From a bacterium (GTDB taxonomy: Bacteria; Patescibacteriota; Minisyncoccia; Phycocordibacterales; JAKEFN01): DNA of 7,334 nt. Each line of letters begins with the position of its first letter. Within the stretch, counting starts at the first letter, position 1. Below the pieces are notes generated by a model, which saw nothing but the letters and a program-made list of their open reading frames with translations, was not told the origin of the DNA and ran no database searches. A program made the translations under genes and the position numbers. The stretch is taken from positions 1 through 7,334 of the forward strand of contig JAKEFN010000020.1 of the NCBI GenBank assembly GCA_022616085.1, given 5' to 3'. Below are positions 1 through 4,727 of the stretch, piece by piece.

Positions 1-61
1 AAAGACTCAAAATATCAACAATATTCTTCGCTTTCCTCGCCGCATTTTCGCCTCGCACCAT
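1..61 (-). CDS. Possible N-terminus of a leftward gene, cut by the window edge
   Basis: Reading leftward from an ATG at 61-59 gives 20 open codons with no stop before the edge. The peptide begins MVRGENAARKAKN and continues NIVDILSL. Its codons (GCG for Ala, GAA, AAA) resemble those of the neighbours. It is preceded on its own strand by a consensus -35-like TTGACA (108-103), which suits a gene divergent from the dehydrogenase. There is no good Shine-Dalgarno site, only a weak CGAGAA about 5 bases upstream. Twenty codons are too few to name a family, and a chance open frame of this length is quite possible. No function is proposed. Confidence 0.35.
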   Translation of the reverse strand, partial: MVRGENAARKAKNIVDILSL

Positions 62-101
62 GAATTCTCGCTACGTCAATAGTTTTTTCACAAGCTCTAG
101 T

Positions 102-128
102 TTGTCAACTATGGTTGCTTTTTATACT
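102..128 (+). promoter_or_regulatory. Candidate sigma70-type promoter for the dehydrogenase gene
   Basis: TTGTCA (102-107) and TATACT (123-128) each match five of six consensus bases, but the spacer is only 15 bp, shorter than ideal. Initiation near 135 would leave a leader of about 20 nt before the ATG at 154. The region also contains the start of a divergent promoter: the same TTGTCAA block reads TTGACA on the other strand. A second AT-rich run (TATTAT at 142-147) could act as an alternative -10 and give an almost leaderless message. Confidence 0.4.
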
Positions 129-153
129 CGCTTTTATCTGGTATTATTATTTC

Positions 154-1413
154 ATGGCTACTTTTTCTATTAAAGAAGACAAAAATATTTGCAAAGACTG
201 CGATATCCGGCTTACGAAGATGTCGGAAGAAGTAATGTATAAGCCGGACGAATTAGAGCTTCTCAATACGCCGAAGCGGGTGCTTTCTTTTCATATTCCG
301 GTGCGGATGGACAATGGCGAAGTAAAGTATTTCAACGGCTATCGCGTGCAATATAACGATGCTCTCGGCCCCACGAAGGGCGGCATCAGGTTCCATCCCG
401 ATGTTGACCTTGATGAAGTGAAAACGCTCGCGTTTCTTATGACGGTCAAATGCGCGCTTGTAGGAGTGCCTTTCGGCGGCGCAAAAGGAGGCATTGAGGT
501 TGACCCGGGGACGCTTTCCGAAACCGAACTGGAGCGGCTCTCTCGCGCGTTCATCAGGGAGACCCATCGCTTCATCGGTCCCGAAATGGATATCCCCGCG
601 CCGGATGTCAATACCGATGAGAAAATCATGGCGTGGATCGTTGACGAGTATTCTAAGATAAAAGGCCGTTTCGTGCCCGCCGTGGTAACCGGAAAACCGC
701 TTGAACTTGGCGGCTCAAAAGGCAGGACCGAAGCGACCGCGCTCGGAGGCGCGTATGTCCTCCGCGAGCTTTTGAAAAAAGGGGGGCTTCCGGAGAAAGG
801 CCTCTCCGTCATCATTCAGGGATTCGGAAATGTCGGGGGGAATATGGCGCGGATACTTCACGAATGGGGATTCAAAGTTGTCGGACTTTCCGATTCGCGC
901 GGCGCGTTATACGCCGAGGATGGAATTGACATGGGCTTTGTCAAAGGCGAAGCGTCGCGGAGATTGCCGGAGATTGCCGGCGCTCGAAAAATATCAAACG
1001 AGGAGCTTCTCGCAAGCCCCTGCGATATTCTCATTCCCGCCGCGATATCAGACCAAATACATGCCGGGAACGCGCGGGACATCAAAGCAAAAATTATTCT
1101 TGAGATGGCGAACGCGCCGGTTTCGCCGGATGCCGACCTTATTCTTGCCGAAAAGAAAATCGTTGTTGTCCCCGACACGCTCGCGAACGCAGGGGGCGTT
1201 ATCGTAAGTTACTTTGAATGGGTGCAGAATTCCATTAACGATTACTGGCCGCTTGCCGTGGTGAATGAAAAGCTTGAGCAAAAAATGACCGAAGCGTTCA
1301 GTAATGTTTCAAAACTCTCGGAAGAGAGGAATATCCCTCTCCGCACTGCGGCGATGTCGCTCGCGTTTGACCGCATCCTTCGCGTCGAACGCCTTCGAGG
1401 CTCTCTCTCATAG
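154..1413 (+). CDS. gdhA: Glutamate (Glu/Leu/Phe/Val) dehydrogenase, hexameric type
   Basis: The product is a cytosolic NAD(P)-dependent amino-acid dehydrogenase that interconverts L-glutamate (or a related amino acid) with the 2-oxoacid plus ammonia. The 419-residue length is normal for the small hexameric class. Visible motifs are GPTKGGIR (72-79, Lys75 substrate contact), Lys99, GGAKGG with catalytic Lys111, PAPDVNT with catalytic Asp151, and the Rossmann dinucleotide loop GFGNVGG (223-229). ANAGG and a conserved VSYFEWVQN segment follow at about 344-358. The four key residues sit at a constant 14-residue offset from Lys89, Lys113, Lys125 and Asp165 of the Clostridium symbiosum enzyme, so the core is collinear. 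I chose the ATG at 154 because it gives a family-typical N-terminus. An upstream in-frame TTG at 115 lies inside the likely promoter, and the ATG at 220 would shorten the first helix. No Shine-Dalgarno is seen. A CKDC pair at residues 13-16 is unusual. Cofactor and substrate preference cannot be read with confidence, so glutamate is the default call. Confidence 0.95.
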   Translation: MATFSIKEDKNICKDCDIRLTKMSEEVMYKPDELELLNTPKRVLSFHIPVRMDNGEVKYFNGYRVQYNDALGPTKGGIRFHPDVDLDEVKTLAFLMTVKCALVGVPFGGAKGGIEVDPGTLSETELERLSRAFIRETHRFIGPEMDIPAPDVNTDEKIMAWIVDEYSKIKGRFVPAVVTGKPLELGGSKGRTEATALGGAYVLRELLKKGGLPEKGLSVIIQGFGNVGGNMARILHEWGFKVVGLSDSRGALYAEDGIDMGFVKGEASRRLPEIAGARKISNEELLASPCDILIPAAISDQIHAGNARDIKAKIILEMANAPVSPDADLILAEKKIVVVPDTLANAGGVIVSYFEWVQNSINDYWPLAVVNEKLEQKMTEAFSNVSKLSEERNIPLRTAAMSLAFDRILRVERLRGSLS

Positions 1414-1425
1414 GAGCCATTTTTT
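1399..1425 (+). terminator. Intrinsic terminator overlapping the dehydrogenase stop codon
   Basis: GGCTC (1399-1403) pairs with GAGCC (1414-1418), with an extra T1404-G1413 wobble and a loop of about 8 nt. Six T residues follow at 1420-1425, then C and TTT. The TAG stop (1411-1413) lies at the loop/3' arm boundary. The stem is short, so its strength is uncertain, but the hairpin plus T-run arrangement is correct for rightward transcription. A competing small hairpin GCCT-TCG-AGGC (1391-1401) overlaps the 5' arm. The 3' part lies inside the last codons of the convergent corA gene. Confidence 0.5.
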
Positions 1426-2331
1426 CTTTGCAAAGATGGCGAGCGCGATTATGGAAAGCACGAGCGCGATGCCGCCGACTGTTGCAAACGCATGCGGCGC
1501 GTCCGCAAGCGGCAGCCCTACATTCATGCCGAATAGCCCGGTAACAAGAATAGGAACGTTAATAACGACTGTGAGCGAAGTGAGAAGTTTGATAACGCGG
1601 TTAAGATTGTTTGTAATGATGGTGGAATATGCCTCGCGCGTATTCGCGATGTGCCGGAGGTTCGATTTGCAGGTTTCGACAATCTGTCCGTTCGCGAGGA
1701 TGAGGTCTTCGATAAGGTCCTTGTCTTCTTCATAAAGCGGGAAGTGTCGCCCTCCGAGGAGACTTTTGAGGAGCGCGTTTGTCGGAACAAGGGCGGAGAG
1801 GAATTCGTCCAGTATCCGCTCATATTTAATAAGTTCGAGTATGTCCTCGTTTTGTATTTCTTCCGCCTCGCGCGCCATTTTGCGGGCGGTTTTTGCGATT
1901 TTTCCTTGGTGCGACTGATAGGTCAGATTGATCTGGGTGAAAATCTGCGCAAACAGTTTCGTTTTTTGCGTCGTCGAGAATGATATTTTTTCGTTGGTGA
2001 ATTTTTGAATAAAGGGGAGCGGCTTTTGAGAGAATGTCAAAACAAAGTCCGGCCCGATCGCGGCAAGCATGGTGTGCGTTGTTTCGCGCCCGTTTTCCTC
2101 TGCCGGCACGCGCGTATAGACGTATGTAACCGATTCGCTCGATTCAACGCGGGGTATCTCATTGGGGTCAAGAGCATCGAAGAGAAGATCGCGTTCAAGG
2201 CCGCCCATCTCGGAGAGCCTGTCCAGTTCTTCAGGGGTGGGGTCTTCGGCATGAATCCATGTCCCCGCCTTGAATTCCGGAAGCATAACAAGCTTCTCAT
2301 CCTTGACCATTTTTTTATAAATGGCAATCAT
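1408..2331 (-). CDS. corA: CorA-family magnesium/divalent-cation channel
   Basis: This is an inner-membrane Mg2+ (possibly Co2+/Ni2+) channel, pentameric in characterised family members. The 307-residue protein has the expected layout: a soluble cytoplasmic alpha/beta domain (about 1-120), a long charged helical region (about 120-245) forming the stalk, and two C-terminal membrane helices (about 248-267 and 284-301). The family signature GMN is at 268-270 (FGMNVGLP), in the loop after the first helix. The protein ends in KKKWLL, the usual basic cytoplasmic tail. The start at 2331 gives MIAIYKK, which resembles the first strand of CorA proteins. Met8 (codon at 2310-2308) is an alternative, and neither has a Shine-Dalgarno site. 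The gene ends in TGA and overlaps the end of the dehydrogenase gene by 6 bp. It is divergent from secG. The family call is firm, but ion selectivity (CorA versus ZntB-like) is not proven by sequence. Confidence 0.93.
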   Translation of the reverse strand: MIAIYKKMVKDEKLVMLPEFKAGTWIHAEDPTPEELDRLSEMGGLERDLLFDALDPNEIPRVESSESVTYVYTRVPAEENGRETTHTMLAAIGPDFVLTFSQKPLPFIQKFTNEKISFSTTQKTKLFAQIFTQINLTYQSHQGKIAKTARKMAREAEEIQNEDILELIKYERILDEFLSALVPTNALLKSLLGGRHFPLYEEDKDLIEDLILANGQIVETCKSNLRHIANTREAYSTIITNNLNRVIKLLTSLTVVINVPILVTGLFGMNVGLPLADAPHAFATVGGIALVLSIIALAIFAKKKWLL

Positions 2332-2342
2332 AGAGTCATTTT

Positions 2343-2371
2343 ATTATTGCACGCTGTTGCCGTAATGGCAA
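2343..2371 (-). promoter_or_regulatory. Weak candidate promoter for corA
   Basis: On the reverse strand, TTGCCA (2371-2366) and AATAAT (2348-2343) are separated by 17 bp. Initiation near 2336 would leave only a few bases before the corA ATG at 2331, a nearly leaderless message, or a short leader if Met8 is the true start. The -35 lies inside the palindrome at 2357-2371, which could let a regulator block corA. The match to consensus is only moderate. Confidence 0.25.
2357..2371. repeat. Inverted repeat TTGCC-N5-GGCAA, possible operator
   Basis: The perfect 5-bp arms TTGCC (2357-2361) and GGCAA (2367-2371) flank GTAAT. The repeat lies in the divergent corA/secG intergenic region and overlaps the proposed corA -35. 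It could bind a dimeric regulator, or be chance. Confidence 0.3.
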
Positions 2372-2385
2372 AAAAGGCTTTTTTG
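2369..2385. repeat. Near-perfect palindrome CAAAAAAGGCTTTTTTG
   Basis: The 8-bp arms CAAAAAAG and CTTTTTTG surround a single central G, with A6 and T6 tracts. The site lies about 20 bp upstream of the secG -35 and about 40 bp upstream of the corA start, abutting the previous palindrome. Possible roles are a dimeric repressor/activator site, a bent A-tract upstream element, or a bidirectional hairpin. As a leftward hairpin it would sit upstream of the proposed corA start site, so an attenuator role for corA is less likely. Confidence 0.4.
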
Positions 2386-2400
2386 GGAACTGTGGGGAAC
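2385..2400 (+). repeat. Direct repeat GGGAAC with 10-bp period
   Basis: GGGAAC occurs at 2385-2390 and again at 2395-2400, exactly one helical turn apart, just upstream of the secG -35 element (2406). The spacing would place two half-sites on the same DNA face, as for a tandem-binding activator. Only two short copies exist, so chance is not excluded. Confidence 0.25.
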
Positions 2401-2405
2401 CCTGC

Positions 2406-2433
2406 TTGCATAATTTTTGGGTCTTGCTATACT
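2406..2433 (+). promoter_or_regulatory. Extended -10 promoter upstream of secG
   Basis: TTGCAT (2406-2411) and TATACT (2428-2433) are spaced 16 bp apart, and TG at 2425-2426 forms an extended -10 (TGCTATACT). This is the best promoter-like sequence in the window. Transcription would start near 2440, giving a leader of about 46 nt to the secG ATG. That leader can form a small hairpin (about 2445-2461) but has no visible ribosome-binding site. Confidence 0.55.
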
Positions 2434-2485
2434 GTGGATTAAGTACGGGTGAAAACCTCGTTTCTCCTAAAAAACCATTATTTTT

Positions 2486-2716
2486 ATGGAATTATTTCTT
2501 TCAATTTTGCCGTGGGCGCAGATTGCGCTTTCCGTCCTATTGATTGCCGCAATTCTTCTCCAGAGAAGCAGTGCAGGCCTCGGGGGCGCATTCGGAGGAA
2601 GCGATGGCGGCGTAACGCACACTACGCGGCGCGGTTTTGACCGTACTCTGTTCCAAGCGACTATTGTGATTGCAATACTTTTTGCTTTGTCGGCTTTCGC
2701 CGCATTTCTCTTTTAA
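2486..2716 (+). CDS. secG: Protein translocase subunit SecG
   Basis: This is the small auxiliary subunit of the SecYEG protein-conducting channel in the cytoplasmic membrane, which assists SecA-driven export. The 76-residue length is typical. There are two hydrophobic helices (about 4-25 and 55-75) joined by the diagnostic Gln/Ser/Gly-rich loop (QRSSAGLGGAFGGS, 26-39), followed by a conserved RRGFDRTLF stretch before the second helix. The start at 2486 is the only ATG fitting the family N-terminus. No Shine-Dalgarno is seen, and the leader just upstream is A/T-rich. It is first in a rightward gene cluster with a binding protein, RNase J and a transporter. In Bacillus and relatives secG is instead near the exoribonuclease gene rnr, so linkage to an RNase here is suggestive. 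Confidence 0.93.
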   Translation: MELFLSILPWAQIALSVLLIAAILLQRSSAGLGGAFGGSDGGVTHTTRRGFDRTLFQATIVIAILFALSAFAAFLF

Positions 2717-2748
2717 TTACACATCTCTCAAAATATTCTGCGTAGGTG

Positions 2749-2770
2749 GCGTGTTTTCGTCAAAAGACGC
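2749..2770 (+). repeat. Stem-loop in the secG-binding protein spacer
   Basis: GCGT-G-TTTT (2749-2757) pairs with AAAA-G-ACGC (2762-2770) around a CGTC loop, giving eight base pairs and one G-G mismatch. It is not followed by a T-run, so it is a poor intrinsic terminator. It could act as an RNA processing or stability element, or as a partial attenuator between secG and the downstream gene. An AGACGC motif is repeated 10 bp further on (2765-2770 and 2775-2780). Confidence 0.35.
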
Positions 2771-2800
2771 GGAGAGACGCTGTTTAACAATCAGAATCTC

Positions 2801-4624
2801 ATGGAAGAAGATATTTCAGATTTCCCAAAAGAACCCTATCCGGAGGAAAGAAAAAAATTTTCTTTTTTTCAAATCATTACTCGATCGTTTTCGAGAGGCG
2901 AATATCGCATGTTTCAGGCGGTCACTGCTCTTTTTGTTATCGGCATGGTCGGCCTTGTTGCAACCGTCTCGGATGCGCTTATGGTAGAGGTGCCGGTACA
3001 TGGGGGAGAGCTTTCGGAAGGCGTTATCGGGACGCCCCGCTTCATCAACCCGCTTCTTGCCGTATCCGATGCGGATCGGGATGCCACGGCTCTTCTGTAT
3101 TCGGGGCTTCTGCGCATTACGCCCGATGGATCGCTTGCACCCGATCTCGCTCGGGACTATGACATCTCCGAAGACGGTCTTCTTTATACATTTGCGCTTC
3201 GCGATGACATCTATTTTCATGACGGAGAAAAAGTGACTGCCGATGACGTGGTATTTACTGTAAGCAGAGCAAAAGATCCCGCGTTCAAAAGCCCGAAACG
3301 CGCAAGTTTCGAAGGAATTTCCGTCTCGAAAAAAGACGATCGCACAGTGGAATTCGCCCTGACGCAGGCGTACGCGCCGTTTTTGGAAAATATGACGCTT
3401 GGCGTTTTGCCGGAGCATATATGGAAAGATACGACCGCCGAACAGTTTGCATCCAGCGAAAAAAATATCGAACCCGTCGGATCCGGTCCGTATTTGTTCA
3501 AAAAGATAAAACGGAACTCTTCGGACGTGCCGGAATATATCGAGCTCGCGCCGTTTGAAAATTATATCCACGGAAAACCGTATATCGAACGCCTCCGCAT
3601 CGTTTTTGTTTCAAATGAAGACGAGCTTATATCCCTTTTTGGCGACGATACCGTTCAAAATATAAACGCTATCTCGCCGCAGAGTGCGGCCGCGCTTCGG
3701 GAGGGCGGGATAGATATGGTGCGGGCTCCTCTGCCTCGAATATTCGCGGTTTTTTTCAACCAAAACCAAGCGCCTCTTTTTGCCGATATTGCCGTGCGGA
3801 AAGCGCTTGTCGCGGCTCTCGACAGAGACGCCGTCATCAATATAGTGCTATCCGGTTTCGGAACTCCTATCATAGGTCCCATACCTCCCGGATCACTCGG
3901 TTATTTTTCGGAGAAGAGCGAAGCATCGGGCTTTTTGGATGCAATGAAGGTGAATAAAGATGAGAATACAGGCGATGAAGAAGGTGGCGAGAGGGAAGAG
4001 TCGCGGCTTGCCAACGCCCGCGCCATTCTTGAACGGAATGATTGGGTATTTGACGAAGATGAAGAAATTTGGATGAAGAAAACGAGCGCGGGAGTGGAGC
4101 GGCTTTCATTTTCCATTTCAACTTCCGATGCGCCGGAGCTTAAAAAAGCGGCGACTCTCATTGCGGGGCAATGGAAAGAGCTTGGCGCGGCGGTGGATGT
4201 CAAGATATTTGAGAAAGGAGATTTGGAACAGAATGTTATCCGTCCTCGAAAGTATGATGCTCTTTTTTTCGGCGAAATCGTGGGGCGCGATGCCGATCTC
4301 TATGCGTTCTGGCATTCTTCGCAGAGGCTTGATCCCGGACTGAATGTGGCGCTCTATACGAGTATTTCTTCAGACAGAATTCTCGAAAAAGCAAGAACGT
4401 CCGTTTCGCGGGAGGGACGATACGAACTCTATCATGAATTTGAAAAAGAAATTATGGATGATGCGCCCGCGGCGTTCGTATACGCTCCGGACTTCATCTA
4501 TATAATTACCCCGAAACTTCAGGGCGTTGCGCTTCCTCCCATTACGGTGGCGGCGGATCGATTCTCGAATGTTCATGAATGGTTTGTTGAAACGAAAAAG
4601 ACGTTCATTATTTTTGCGGATTAA
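2801..4624 (+). CDS. Membrane-anchored family-5 (peptide/nickel-type) ABC substrate-binding protein
   Basis: This is an OppA/DppA-like extracytoplasmic binding protein (SBP_bac_5 family), 607 residues. A charged cytoplasmic tail (1-36) with basic residues next to the membrane (RSFSRGEYR) precedes one hydrophobic helix (about 37-59). No lipobox cysteine follows, so it looks like an uncleaved or late-cleaved signal anchor with the binding domain outside. The family hallmarks are a GTPRFINPLL segment (76-86), LAPDLARDYDISEDG and FHDGEKVTADDVVFT (112-154), PVGSGPYLF (225-233), and an AVRKALVAALDRDAVI helix (331-346). An acidic, probably flexible insert (about 382-402) interrupts the second half. 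The start at 2801 places the tail and helix correctly, but no Shine-Dalgarno is visible. No permease or ATPase gene follows within the window, so partner and ligand are unknown. Oligopeptide binding is the family default. Although many homologues are lipoproteins, this one is not. Confidence 0.88.
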   Translation: MEEDISDFPKEPYPEERKKFSFFQIITRSFSRGEYRMFQAVTALFVIGMVGLVATVSDALMVEVPVHGGELSEGVIGTPRFINPLLAVSDADRDATALLYSGLLRITPDGSLAPDLARDYDISEDGLLYTFALRDDIYFHDGEKVTADDVVFTVSRAKDPAFKSPKRASFEGISVSKKDDRTVEFALTQAYAPFLENMTLGVLPEHIWKDTTAEQFASSEKNIEPVGSGPYLFKKIKRNSSDVPEYIELAPFENYIHGKPYIERLRIVFVSNEDELISLFGDDTVQNINAISPQSAAALREGGIDMVRAPLPRIFAVFFNQNQAPLFADIAVRKALVAALDRDAVINIVLSGFGTPIIGPIPPGSLGYFSEKSEASGFLDAMKVNKDENTGDEEGGEREESRLANARAILERNDWVFDEDEEIWMKKTSAGVERLSFSISTSDAPELKKAATLIAGQWKELGAAVDVKIFEKGDLEQNVIRPRKYDALFFGEIVGRDADLYAFWHSSQRLDPGLNVALYTSISSDRILEKARTSVSREGRYELYHEFEKEIMDDAPAAFVYAPDFIYIITPKLQGVALPPITVAADRFSNVHEWFVETKKTFIIFAD

Positions 4625-4625
4625 T

Positions 4626-4640
4626 TGTTCCGCTTGAACA
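4626..4640. repeat. Small inverted repeat TGTTC-N5-GAACA after the binding-protein gene
   Basis: The 5-bp arms TGTTC (4626-4630) and GAACA (4636-4640) lie directly after the TAA stop. No T-run follows, so it is not a standard terminator. The 3' arm overlaps the candidate -35 of the RNase J promoter, so it could be an operator. It is short enough to be chance. Confidence 0.25.
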
Positions 4641-4662
4641 CGCTCGAAAAGCAAAAAATATT
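4634..4662 (+). promoter_or_regulatory. Candidate promoter for the RNase J gene
   Basis: The 103-bp gap between the binding-protein and RNase J genes is strikingly A/T-rich (about 4646-4690). TTGAAC (4634-4639) with a 17-bp spacer to AATATT (4657-4662) is the best-spaced pair. TATTAT at 4666-4671 or 4673-4678 gives better -10 boxes but without a -35 at normal distance. A start here would leave a leader of about 50-60 nt. Confidence 0.3.
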
Positions 4663-4727
4663 AACTATTATTTATTATCTAAAAAATCTCTTGAAATCGC
4701 CGAGAAGGCTTCAAAGAGAAAAATATT

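Noticed and set aside
115..153. In-frame TTG start giving a hydrophobic 13-residue N-terminus on the dehydrogenase
   Set aside because: The dehydrogenase is a cytosolic family, the TTG falls between the likely -35 and -10, and residue numbering from the ATG at 154 fits the family core.
2365..2442. A 25-codon rightward open frame (starting MAKKAFLGTVG) in the corA-secG gap
   Set aside because: It contains the whole probable secG promoter and the A6/T6 palindrome, has no ribosome-binding site and resembles no family I know. It is more likely a chance frame.
2816..3571. A leftward frame of about 250 codons opposite the binding-protein gene
   Set aside because: It is rich in Arg, Lys, Phe and Ile in no recognisable pattern, and it lies opposite a clear SBP_bac_5 coding sequence.
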